From positions 1 to 8,080 of the forward strand of contig CALBPH010000026.1 in the NCBI GenBank assembly GCA_937899365.1: a stretch of DNA of 8,080 bases, written 5' to 3'. The translations under genes and the position numbers were made by a program. The notes beneath the pieces were generated by a model that worked only from the letters and a program-made list of their open reading frames with translations, did no database searches and was not told the origin of the DNA. This stretch comes from an uncultured Leptolyngbya sp. (GTDB taxonomy: Bacteria; Cyanobacteriota; Cyanobacteriia; Phormidesmidales; Phormidesmidaceae). Below, piece after piece: positions 1 to 5,404 of the stretch (position 1 is the stretch's first letter; each line of letters starts with the position of its first letter).

Positions 1-191
1 AAATCATAATATAACCATATAGTAATATGTATGAGCGTTTTTCTATGGAGTTCAGATAATCCATTGATTAGCCTAGAATCTTCCAGGCCTTATATATATT
101 AGATGATGTAGACCATCACCTTACTAAGCAAGAAATTCATCAGATACAAAATTGTCAGTGGAATCAACAACGACAGGGTAACCGTAGAAAC
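1..191. other. AT-rich non-coding region upstream of the ArsR-type gene
   Basis: No convincing coding region is visible. An imperfect dyad lies at 71-88 (GCCT.GAA..TTC.AGGC, 14 of 18 positions symmetric), followed by an alternating TA run. A small perfect hairpin, TGATG-tagac-CATCA, lies at 104-118. Neither is followed by a T-run, so neither looks like a terminator. They could be protein-binding sites or the tail of an upstream transcript outside the window. Confidence 0.5.
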
Positions 192-221
192 TTATCATTG
201 ACTACTATTTAGTCATATAAT
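192..221 (+). promoter_or_regulatory. Predicted sigma-70-type promoter of the ArsR-type gene
   Basis: A perfect -10 hexamer TATAAT lies at 216-221. A 4-of-6 match to the -35 consensus, TTATCA, lies at 192-197 with an 18-bp spacer. Transcription would start near 228, leaving a leader of about 20 nt before the ATG at 248. TTGACT at 198-203 is a better -35 by sequence, but it has no good -10 at a workable distance. Promoter identity is inferred from sequence alone. Confidence 0.55.
199..215. promoter_or_regulatory. Dyad operator candidate inside the promoter spacer
   Basis: TGACTA-ctatt-TAGTCA is a perfect 6-5-6 inverted repeat. It exactly fills the space between the proposed -35 and -10 elements. 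ArsR/SmtB-family repressors are dimers that usually bind imperfect AT-rich dyads overlapping their own promoters, so autorepression is the simplest reading. The binding protein is inferred from adjacency. Confidence 0.55.
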
Positions 222-247
222 GAGATAACTGATGTGAGTCGCCGTTA

Positions 248-661
248 ATGCCTAGAAAAGCAGCCATTCCCAAGAAAACCAAGTCTAAGTTAGCTCAGCT
301 AGACGACTGCGGCGTGGCCCAACTTTCCCCTGCTGCACTAGGGCTAATGGCAAGTTTTTTTAAGGTGCTATCTGAAGCTAGTCGGCTACAAATTGTGTGT
401 GCCCTCAAAGCAGGGCCTAAAAACGTGACTGATATTATTGAGACCACCGGGTTAGGTCAGGCTAACGTCTCTAAACATCTTAAAATGCTGGCCCAGGCAG
501 GTATTGTCTCCCGTCAGGCCCAGGGAGTATGTGCCTACTATCAAATTTCAAATCCATTCATTTTCGAACTGTGCGAGCTTGTGTGTGATGCCCTTTCTAT
601 CCAAATTGAGCATCAGAATGAGCAATTTGAAGAACTGGGCGTCATGCTTCAGAGTTCTTAA
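248..661 (+). CDS. ArsR/SmtB-family winged-helix repressor, BigR/SqrR-like cysteine pair
   Basis: This 137-residue cytoplasmic DNA-binding protein has a basic N-terminal tail (residues 1-16, rich in K and R) and then a winged helix-turn-helix. The core contains FFKVLSEASRLQIVCAL (37-53), a recognition-helix region around GQANVSKHLKML (70-81), and the wing GIVSRQAQGVCAYYQI (85-100). The family normally acts as a dimeric repressor released by metals or oxidised sulfur species. The cysteines are at 21, 51, 95, 109 and 113. Against my recollection of Xylella BigR, Cys51 falls on its Cys42 without gaps, and Cys113 falls on its Cys108 after a 4-residue deletion. In that subfamily the pair forms a disulfide or polysulfide bridge. 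The classical ELCVCDL arsenic motif is absent, although ELCELVC (107-113) near the C-terminus could also bind a metal. The ATG has only a weak Shine-Dalgarno sequence; the GTG at 234 is out of use because a stop follows in its frame. No target operon lies downstream on this strand. Confidence 0.88.
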   Translation: MPRKAAIPKKTKSKLAQLDDCGVAQLSPAALGLMASFFKVLSEASRLQIVCALKAGPKNVTDIIETTGLGQANVSKHLKMLAQAGIVSRQAQGVCAYYQISNPFIFELCELVCDALSIQIEHQNEQFEELGVMLQSS

Positions 662-662
662 T

Positions 663-679
663 CCCTTGGCGAACAGGGG
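663..679 (+). terminator. Weak hairpin between convergent genes
   Basis: CCCTTG (663-668) can pair with CAGGGG (674-679), with one G-U pair, around a GCGAA loop. Only a short T-rich tract (cgttt) follows. It sits in the 26-bp gap between two convergent stop codons, where a terminator is expected, but the stem is short and the call is weak. Confidence 0.3.
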
Positions 680-687
680 CGTTTAGA

Positions 688-2280
688 TCAGCACTCTTTA
701 AGTAGCTCGCTGCGATAGTGCGATTGCTCACTGGGGAGATAAACGGTGGGTTGCAGCGTTTGGTGACTGAGCTGACATGAGTGGGTGATATTGATCCGAC
801 TGAGGAAGTCTAGATCGTGGGAAACCACCCAAAGGGCACCGTGATAATCAGTCAGGGCTTGAACCATCTGATCGACGGTTGTAATGTCTAAGTTATTGGT
901 GGGTTCGTCTAAAATTAATAAATCGATTGCTGAAATCGTAACCATGGCCATGGCCAACCGTGCCAGCTCTCCACCACTTAGAGCCGATGCCACTCTGTGG
1001 ACATCGTCATTAAAGAAGAGAAAATGACCCAGCTGGTGCCGCAATAGCTGATAGTTGAGGGTAGGATTTGCCCGTTGCAGATTTTGTAGTACAGTCTGAC
1101 TGCGATCAACCAGATCATAGCTCTGGTCCAGGTATACCGTTTTCATATCCGCCAGGTACACATCGCCCTGCAGGCGGACAGGTTCAATCCCTAGAATCGC
1201 CTTGATGAGGCAGGACTTGCCTGAGCCATTTAGGCCAGTGATGGTGATGCGATCGCAACTGCCAACAGACAGTTCAATATCCCTAAGTAGCCATCGCTCC
1301 CCAACCCATTGGTCTGCATGCTGAATATCAATTAATCGCCTATTGTTTACTCCGTTCTCTTTTAGCTGAATGCTGGTTACCCGCTGGGTTCTTACCTTTG
1401 TCTCGGTGACTTTTTGACTAGCCGCCGCCATCACCTTGTCATGCTTGAGCTTCAGTTTTCCGGCCGCAGACTCCGCCCGACGCTGCAGATTCCCAGCCAC
1501 GATGCGGGGCATATTGCCTGCATTCTGACGACCGCTTCGCTGGGATTGGGCAGCCCGTTTCTGCTCGCTTAAGGCGTTTGCCTGAGCGCGTTTAAGCTGC
1601 TTACGCGCTGTTTCATGGGCCCGCTCCCTTGCAGCTGCTTCAAGCTGTTTTTGACCTCGATAGTACGAGAAATTCCCCCCATAGACCTGCAATCGTCCAG
1701 GGGTAAGTTCCCAGGTTGTTTTAGCAACCTGGTCCAGGAAAGAAGGCTTGTGTGAGACAATGACAAACGCTCCCTGAAACTGGCAAAGCATCTGACGGAG
1801 GTCTTCAAGAGCCCTATAATCTAGATGATTTGTCGGTTCATCTAGAAACAAAAAATCGGGTGAGCGAGATAACCCAACAGCCAGAAAGAGCTGGGTTAGT
1901 TCTCCTCCACTGAGATGCTGTATGGGCAAAGATAGGTCTAATGTGGTGCCAAAGGTCGTCTCCAGCATCTGTTCAATCTCCCACCATTCATTAGAGATGG
2001 CGCTGAGAACGTCAAAAACAGATTCTGACCGCAGTGACGCCCTAATGGTGCTGAGCTGCGGCAGATAATAGGTTGAACCATGAGAGGACACAACTCCCTG
2101 GTTTGGCTGGTTCTGCCCGCTTAAAATTTTTAGCAGCGTAGATTTACCCACCCCATTCTTCCCCACCAGGGCCACCCGATCAGCCGTCGCCAGACTGAGG
2201 GAAATCCCGTCAAACAATTGGCGTGTAGGCTCTATGGCGTAGCCTAAATTCTCAGCCATCACGTAAGGCTGGCTCGACAT
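688..2280 (-). CDS. ABC-F family ATPase (ribosome-associated, no transport domain)
   Basis: This 530-residue soluble protein has two ABC nucleotide-binding domains and no membrane segments, which is the ABC-F plan. NBD1 has Walker A GKNGVGKST (40-48), Q75, signature LSGGE (123-127), Walker B LDEPTNHLD (146-154) and switch His177. NBD2 has GLNGSGKSC (349-357), Q386, LSGGE (434-438), LDEPTNNLD (457-465) and SHD (487-489). Both ATP sites look intact. Only about 75 residues separate Walker A from the signature in NBD1, so the arm insertion of EttA-type proteins seems absent. The inter-domain linker (about 211-315) is long and strongly basic, as expected for the part that reaches the tRNA and peptidyl-transferase region. 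ABC-F proteins rescue stalled ribosomes, and some confer resistance to ribosome-targeting antibiotics; the subfamily cannot be assigned here. The ATG is preceded by a good Shine-Dalgarno AGGAG (2288-2292, minus strand) with a 7-nt spacer. A possible -10, TATAGT, lies at 2299-2304 (minus). The switch after NBD1 reads SHKPSFLD rather than the usual SHDRxFLD. Confidence 0.93.
   Translation of the reverse strand: MSSQPYVMAENLGYAIEPTRQLFDGISLSLATADRVALVGKNGVGKSTLLKILSGQNQPNQGVVSSHGSTYYLPQLSTIRASLRSESVFDVLSAISNEWWEIEQMLETTFGTTLDLSLPIQHLSGGELTQLFLAVGLSRSPDFLFLDEPTNHLDYRALEDLRQMLCQFQGAFVIVSHKPSFLDQVAKTTWELTPGRLQVYGGNFSYYRGQKQLEAAARERAHETARKQLKRAQANALSEQKRAAQSQRSGRQNAGNMPRIVAGNLQRRAESAAGKLKLKHDKVMAAASQKVTETKVRTQRVTSIQLKENGVNNRRLIDIQHADQWVGERWLLRDIELSVGSCDRITITGLNGSGKSCLIKAILGIEPVRLQGDVYLADMKTVYLDQSYDLVDRSQTVLQNLQRANPTLNYQLLRHQLGHFLFFNDDVHRVASALSGGELARLAMAMVTISAIDLLILDEPTNNLDITTVDQMVQALTDYHGALWVVSHDLDFLSRINITHSCQLSHQTLQPTVYLPSEQSHYRSELLKEC
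1249..1256. repeat. HIP1 octamer
   Basis: GCGATCGC lies inside the ABC-F gene, at the codons just before the second Walker A motif. It is a taxonomic signature for cyanobacteria rather than a functional call. Confidence 0.7.
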
Positions 2281-2483
2281 CCCTTAACTCCTTGCAAACT
2301 ATAGTTGGCGGGCCACACATAATCCCTAAAAGCGTTAGCTGGCTGCAGCTATGGGCGCAGCAAACTGCAATGCGGCTAACAGGGCAGCCGGATTAATGGT
2401 GTAAAAAATTTGAGGGACGAGGGCTGACCCCAATCAGCAACGGCCTAAAGCGCCTCTGGCTTAACGTGTCCCTAACAATGACA

Positions 2484-2544
2484 CAGCAAAAATCTGCTCT
2501 TTCTCTGCCGACAAAACCGGCATGGCAGATAATCAAATTTGCTG
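2484..2544. repeat. Nested inverted repeat, 61 bp
   Basis: The outer arms are CAGCAAA (2484-2490) and TTTGCTG (2538-2544), perfect over 7 bp. The inner arms are TCTGCC (2504-2509) and GGCAGA (2524-2529), perfect over 6 bp. GCCG (2507-2510) and CGGC (2518-2521) offer an alternative inner pairing. It could fold as an RNA hairpin with internal loops, or it may be a decayed mobile element. No gene overlaps it. Confidence 0.45.
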
Positions 2545-2560
2545 TTCCACTTAGAAATGC

Positions 2561-2651
2561 AGCGTTGCTGATCCTCGGGATGGTTTTGTCTGTAAGATAC
2601 GGTCAAATGGCATGTCTAACCGATCGGTTCATCCTCTAAATCAGCAACGGC
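2561..2651 (+). mobile_element. MITE-like element, complete copy A
   Basis: This 91-bp non-coding element has inverted ends. CGTTGCTGAT (2563-2572) and ATCAGCAACG (2640-2649) are perfect complements over 10 bp. It is bracketed by an exact 8-bp direct repeat, AGAAATGC, at 2553-2560 and 2652-2659, which looks like a target-site duplication. A 12-bp palindrome, AACCGATCGGTT, lies inside at 2618-2629. Related copies occur at 3841-3918 (same orientation, left end lost) and 6804-6888 (opposite orientation). It encodes nothing, so any movement would need a transposase supplied in trans. The parent insertion sequence is not identified. Confidence 0.65.
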
Positions 2652-2873
2652 AGAAATGCTACTTCATGAGTCTATGGGCTGAGGTGTTTTGCCTAGGATA
2701 GCGCAACCTTAGCCATAACGTCTAACATTCATCGTTAGGGGTTAAGTGATAGCCTTAGGCCGCTGCCAACACAACAAGATATTTGGGTCTAAAGCCTTCG
2801 GATATCAGTCTGTTGAGCGCCATAATCCCATGGGCATTATAGGCACACGCAGATTACTAAAGAGGGCAGTTTT

Positions 2874-3758
2874 GTGTCTAAACGTCTTTGTTTTTGTACG
2901 CTTGCGGTTGGCAGTCGCTATCGCGCCCATGCTCAACTTTTAGCCGCAGACATTCAACGGTATGCCCCCGATATTCCCCTTATCGTTCTGACCGATCGTC
3001 CCGACGAGTTTATCGATTTTCCCCATGTTTTAGCCCACAGGCATTACCTCAAAAGCGTTTTAGGCTATCACGATAAACTGCATGTAATTGAGGTTGCGAT
3101 CGCAACCTTTGAAACCTGCATATTTTTAGACTCAGACGTCAGAATTTTAGGCCCGGTGCCAATGGACATGGACTATCCACCCGGGTTGACAGGGCGCTTT
3201 GGCTGCTCCATCTTAAAACATAACAAGCACAGCAAAGTACGCCCTGCCTTGCCACTCATCGAAGCAGCAGGAGAGAAATTTAATCTAGATTTAAAGACTG
3301 TTATCTGGCTCCATGAGTGCATGTTTGTGGTTCGCCGACAACGGGGATTAGAAAAACAGTTCTTACACCATTGGAAAGTTTTAGCCTACTACTTCCAAAT
3401 GAATCACATTTACAATGGTGAAGGTAATGTTATGGGTTTAGCCGCCGCCATCTCTAATTTTAATACCGAGTTTAAGCGAGAAGATACCTTCCCCTTCTTT
3501 AAAGACGTCATCGAAAAAGAACGCATCAAAAAAGGAAAATCCGCTTTAGACATCAATTCCCCCTGGTTCCGTACCCATCACACAATCGAATATCCCCACC
3601 GCAATCTACGCGAGAAAGTAACCACCAAACTGAACCAACAAGTAGGGTTTTACTATCGCTGGACAAAAATGTATGTAGCAGCACTCCAAAACACAGAGTT
3701 TCATGCCCTAAACACAACCCTAAATCAGTATCAGTTGAGTACAGCATTTTCCAGATAA
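2874..3758 (+). CDS. Putative GT-A-type glycosyltransferase
   Basis: This 294-residue soluble protein begins at a GTG. No other usable start exists upstream before the in-frame TAA at 2823, and a GAGG Shine-Dalgarno (about 2862-2865) precedes it. The N-terminal half resembles a nucleotide-sugar-binding Rossmann-like fold: LCFCTLAVGSRYRAHAQLLA (5-24), IPLIVLTDRPDEF (34-46), YHDKLHVIEVA (65-75), then CIFLDSDVRILG (82-93). The D86-S87-D88 triplet fits the metal- and sugar-nucleotide-binding DxD motif, and Lys68 sits where related enzymes carry a conserved lysine. NGEGNVMGLAAAISN (181-195) and HHTIEYP (235-241) resemble the acceptor-side and C-terminal segments of such enzymes. No signal peptide or membrane helix is seen. 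Donor, acceptor and CAZy family cannot be assigned. Two directly oriented copies of the miniature repeat flank the gene (2561-2651 and 3841-3918), and it has no operon partner. A nucleotidyltransferase-like protein of another class is possible. Confidence 0.6.
   Translation: MSKRLCFCTLAVGSRYRAHAQLLAADIQRYAPDIPLIVLTDRPDEFIDFPHVLAHRHYLKSVLGYHDKLHVIEVAIATFETCIFLDSDVRILGPVPMDMDYPPGLTGRFGCSILKHNKHSKVRPALPLIEAAGEKFNLDLKTVIWLHECMFVVRRQRGLEKQFLHHWKVLAYYFQMNHIYNGEGNVMGLAAAISNFNTEFKREDTFPFFKDVIEKERIKKGKSALDINSPWFRTHHTIEYPHRNLREKVTTKLNQQVGFYYRWTKMYVAALQNTEFHALNTTLNQYQLSTAFSR
3091..3108. repeat. HIP1 octamer inside an 18-bp perfect palindrome
   Basis: GCGATCGC (3096-3103) is the cyanobacterial HIP1 core. 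Here it sits in a longer perfect palindrome, AGGTTGCGATCGCAACCT, within the putative glycosyltransferase gene. HIP1 is over-represented in many cyanobacterial genomes, and its function is unsettled. Confidence 0.7.
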
Positions 3759-3840
3759 GCGTTAGATTTATCCATTGAGTATCAGCCATGAACACCATAA
3801 CCTTGCATCCATAGTTCACAACGGTGATGATGGCCAAAAG

Positions 3841-3918
3841 CTCTAGATGATGTTATCTACAAGATGTTGTCCTATGGCCCATCTACCCAATCGGTTCATA
3901 CCCTAAATCAGCAATGGC
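3841..3918 (+). mobile_element. MITE-like element, copy B, left end lost
   Basis: This segment aligns without gaps to 2574-2651 of copy A. The last 45 bp match at 37 of 45 positions (2607-2651 versus 3874-3918), and similarity weakens leftward. The right end reads TCAGCAATGGC. The conserved left end CGTTGCTGAT is missing; only CGGTGATGAT, near 3825, is vaguely similar. I see no target duplication. The 12-mer ACCCTAAATCAG at 3900-3911 also occurs at 3717-3728, in the last codons of the upstream gene. Confidence 0.55.
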
Positions 3919-4133
3919 AAACTTCGCCATACTATTCATCCTTTGCGAAAAAACAATAAGCACATCTGCACACTAATGATGCTTAGTTCAATAGAAATAC
4001 ATCTAAACAAATGGGTATTTAAAATCTGAATAAACCTGTTCTAAAATCTGAATAAATTGAACTTTTCCGGATAGCTTCCGTCTAGGATGACTGCACCATT
4101 AGGGCTGTTAAACTCCTTAGCCAGGAAGTAATC
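3919..4133. promoter_or_regulatory. Leader of the small gene with a 22-bp-spaced direct repeat
   Basis: The exact 15-mer TAAAATCTGAATAAA occurs at 4020-4034 and 4042-4056, a centre spacing of 22 bp, or about two helical turns. This suggests binding of a regulator to one face of the helix upstream of the gene at 4134. TTGAAC (4057-4062) follows directly and may be a -35, but the only -10 candidate, TAGGAT (4083-4088), is 20 bp away, so the promoter is unsure. Confidence 0.4.
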
Positions 4134-4448
4134 ATGAATCCTATATTTAACCCTAAATTTACTATAGTCACTGAATATCCAATGATGTTTTCCTCAACGG
4201 ATCTACAACACATTGAGCTAGAAATACTCTATGCCATCAGCAGTGATGAAACTCTTTCCCAAAGTGAATCGTCTGAACCTTTAGAGTCCGCGCCTTATGA
4301 TTCAATAGACACTCTGGCTGAAGCCCACAACTTGCTAAAAAATCTGAGATTTCAGCTAAGTTTTTTTAGAAGAAAGCTAGAATATCTATGGAAAATTGAG
4401 TCGAACGATTGCCTAAGAACAGAATTCAAGAAATCTGGGAGAATTTGA
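4134..4448 (+). CDS. Small hypothetical protein, 104 aa
   Basis: I do not recognise this protein. The ATG has an AGGAAG Shine-Dalgarno at 4123-4128 with a 5-nt spacer, which supports translation. The first half is hydrophobic-polar, followed by an acidic, serine-rich stretch (about 37-60, ESSEPLESAPYDS). The C-terminal half (60-104) is predicted helical and basic: LAEAHNLLKNLRFQLSFFRR (61-80) looks amphipathic and may form a coiled coil. There is no signal peptide, membrane helix or metal motif. It stands alone, with a direct repeat upstream and inverted repeats downstream. It could be a lineage-restricted regulator or adaptor, but no function is inferred. Confidence 0.6.
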   Translation: MNPIFNPKFTIVTEYPMMFSSTDLQHIELEILYAISSDETLSQSESSEPLESAPYDSIDTLAEAHNLLKNLRFQLSFFRRKLEYLWKIESNDCLRTEFKKSGRI

Positions 4449-4465
4449 AGTATTCAGACCCTTAT

Positions 4466-4488
4466 TGTTAAATACAGCGTATTCTAAA
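4466..4488. other. Imperfect dyad after the small gene
   Basis: AATAC-agc-GTATT (4471-4483) is a perfect 5-bp stem with weaker outward symmetry (TGTT and AACA). It lies about 20 bp after the stop codon at 4448. It is AT-rich and lacks a T-run, so it is at best a weak terminator. Confidence 0.25.
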
Positions 4489-4501
4489 CACTATTGCCGC
4501 T

Positions 4502-4561
4502 GTCAGGTTAGTTAAAACAATAGATATCCCTAAAAACCTTAAATTATAAAGCTAACCTGAC
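4502..4561. repeat. 60-bp inverted-repeat structure with 10-bp perfect arms
   Basis: GTCAGGTTAG (4502-4511) and CTAACCTGAC (4552-4561) are perfect reverse complements around a 40-nt AT-rich centre. The neighbouring bases show no direct repeat that would indicate insertion. It could be a decayed miniature element, a protein-binding site, or a long-looped RNA hairpin. Confidence 0.6.
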
Positions 4562-4605
4562 TCGCAATTGATCAATATATCCGTCGCTCACCATCTATAA
4601 CGTTG

Positions 4606-4666
4606 GTCCCATTGGTTAGGACAGTTCATAGTGCCTAAACGCGTTAAGCGACAATGCCAATGGGAC
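4606..4666. repeat. 61-bp inverted repeat, potential three-way junction
   Basis: GTCCCATTGG (4606-4615) and CCAATGGGAC (4657-4666) are perfect 10-bp complements. Inside are two further stems: TTAGG (4616-4620) with CCTAA (4634-4638), and CGC (4640-4642) with GCG (4648-4650). The first inner stem starts at the base directly after the outer arm, so the three could stack as a three-way junction. No gene overlaps it. Whether it is transcribed is unknown. Confidence 0.55.
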
Positions 4667-4689
4667 GCAATCAAAGGACTGTCATTTTT

Positions 4690-4697
4690 GCGATCGC
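4690..4697. repeat. HIP1 octamer, intergenic
   Basis: GCGATCGC is followed by GCC, making the local sequence GCGATCGCGCC. It lies between the inverted repeat at 4606-4666 and the end of the minus-strand gene at 4759. Confidence 0.65.
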
Positions 4698-4758
4698 GCC
4701 ACCACTGTTAACTTTCTACCTTTGAAAAATCTCATTGTCGCAGAAGAGGCGTCTATCC

Positions 4759-5256
4759 TTATCCTAGGCTTTTCTCAAGTATCTTTTTCACAATGGGGTG
4801 AAAATCCTCCCACTGGTCAAACACATCCGCGGCCCAGTCCTTAACCAGGTCACAGTGTTGTCCAGCATTTTCAGCATCTAGGACATCCATCACCGTTAGC
4901 TGTCCCAGATAGCTGGGCGGCTCTAACCAAGTAAACTCATCTTTGTAGCGGATAATCCTAGACTTTATGTGAGAAAGCTCACTAACGGCATAATTCAAAT
5001 GGAAATAGGCATACAAACTAGACAGGTGCACATTGATTGAGCTGATAGTCTGGGAACGAGGCTGCCCCGGATGTTGAGCAGCGTAGGCATCTACGGTTAA
5101 ATCATGAACGGCCATGTAAGAAAAATCAGAATACTCCCGTGCAAGCAGCTCACCATACTTTGCCCAACATCCCGATGTAGACAAAAGATACTTATGGGTC
5201 GCCCCGTTGATATTTTCTGTCTCAGCCCCACAGGAAAAACATTGAGTTAACGCCAT
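4759..5256 (-). CDS. DUF5946-like protein, probable zinc or other metal site
   Basis: This 165-residue protein (counted from the ATG at 5256) opens with MALTQCFSCGAETENINGAT, giving Cys6-X2-Cys9, then His21, Cys30 (SGCW), His51 (VHDLTVDAYAAQHPG), the DAY at 56-58 and His62. This Cys/His set with VDAYxxQHPG is what I associate with DUF5946; function is unknown, and metal binding is inferred from the Cys/His spacing. The C-terminal half has CDLVKDWAADVFDQWEDFHP (135-154), with Cys135 and His153. There is no signal peptide or membrane helix, so it is likely cytoplasmic. I chose the ATG because GGGAGGG lies just upstream. An in-frame TTG at 5304 would add 16 residues, but it lies upstream of the predicted transcription start. 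The gene appears monocistronic and runs in the same direction as the PatA-like gene ending at 5405, with a 148-bp gap that includes its own promoter. Confidence 0.8.
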   Translation of the reverse strand: MALTQCFSCGAETENINGATHKYLLSTSGCWAKYGELLAREYSDFSYMAVHDLTVDAYAAQHPGQPRSQTISSINVHLSSLYAYFHLNYAVSELSHIKSRIIRYKDEFTWLEPPSYLGQLTVMDVLDAENAGQHCDLVKDWAADVFDQWEDFHPIVKKILEKSLG

Positions 5257-5260
5257 ACTG

Positions 5261-5267
5261 CCCTCCC
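5261..5267 (-). promoter_or_regulatory. Strong ribosome binding site that fixes the DUF5946 start
   Basis: Read on the minus strand, GGGAGGG lies 4 nt before the ATG at 5256. It is the best Shine-Dalgarno match of any gene in the window and decides against the TTG at 5304. Confidence 0.75.
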
Positions 5268-5306
5268 AGTTACGGCTCGTCGTTATGGTCAACTCACATG
5301 CCAATC

Positions 5307-5330
5307 ATTATAGTCCGCATACTTTAAAGT
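5307..5330 (-). promoter_or_regulatory. Promoter with perfect -10 and adjacent palindrome
   Basis: On the minus strand a perfect TATAAT lies at 5307-5312, giving a predicted start near 5300 and a leader of about 45 nt. The -35 (GCAACA at 17-bp spacing) matches only 3 of 6. The perfect 10-bp palindrome ACTTTAAAGT at 5321-5330 lies within the spacer next to the -35, where a repressor or activator could bind. Confidence 0.5.
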
Positions 5331-5404
5331 GTTGCTGACACAGCGGCTCTACCCATAGCTTTGGCTTTTGATAATATTGGTACTGATTCAACTGTCCCAT
5401 GGGC

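Larger units (their letters stand above)
2281..2873. other. Repeat-rich intergenic region
   Basis: This 593-bp gap between divergent genes shows no convincing coding region. It contains the RBS and probable promoter of the ABC-F gene near 2288-2304. A lone TCAGCAACGGC end motif lies at 2434-2444, then a nested inverted repeat (2484-2544) and a complete miniature element (2561-2651). A small dyad, CTAAC-attcatc-GTTAG, lies at 2722-2738. TCAGCAACG at 2434-2442 also forms a perfect 9-bp inverted pair with CGTTGCTGA at 2563-2571, spanning 138 bp. I could not place a clear promoter for the gene at 2874. Confidence 0.6.

Noticed and set aside
504..686. Overlapping 60-codon open frame inside the ArsR-type gene
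   Set aside because: It is out of frame with a well-supported family member and its product has no recognisable features.
1569..1808. 79-codon open frame on the minus strand within the ABC-F gene
   Set aside because: It lies in another frame of the linker and NBD1 coding sequence and has no Shine-Dalgarno or family resemblance.
2620..2635. GGTTCATCC resembling a tRNA T-arm loop, also near 3893
   Set aside because: There is no acceptor, anticodon or D-arm pairing around it. It is part of the dispersed miniature repeat.
2746..2943. 65-codon GTG-started frame running into the glycosyltransferase gene
   Set aside because: It overlaps the better-supported gene by 70 bp in another frame, and its product shows no family signature.
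2888..3076. 62-codon frame inside the glycosyltransferase gene
   Set aside because: It is entirely contained in the real gene in another frame and has an unnatural Arg/Ser/Cys-rich composition.
3553..3837. 94-codon antisense frame across the end of the glycosyltransferase gene
   Set aside because: It is mostly antisense to conserved coding sequence and has no ribosome binding site or family match.
4057..4088. TTGAAC and TAGGAT as a promoter pair
   Set aside because: The 20-bp spacer is too long for a typical sigma-70 promoter, so I did not list it as a separate promoter.
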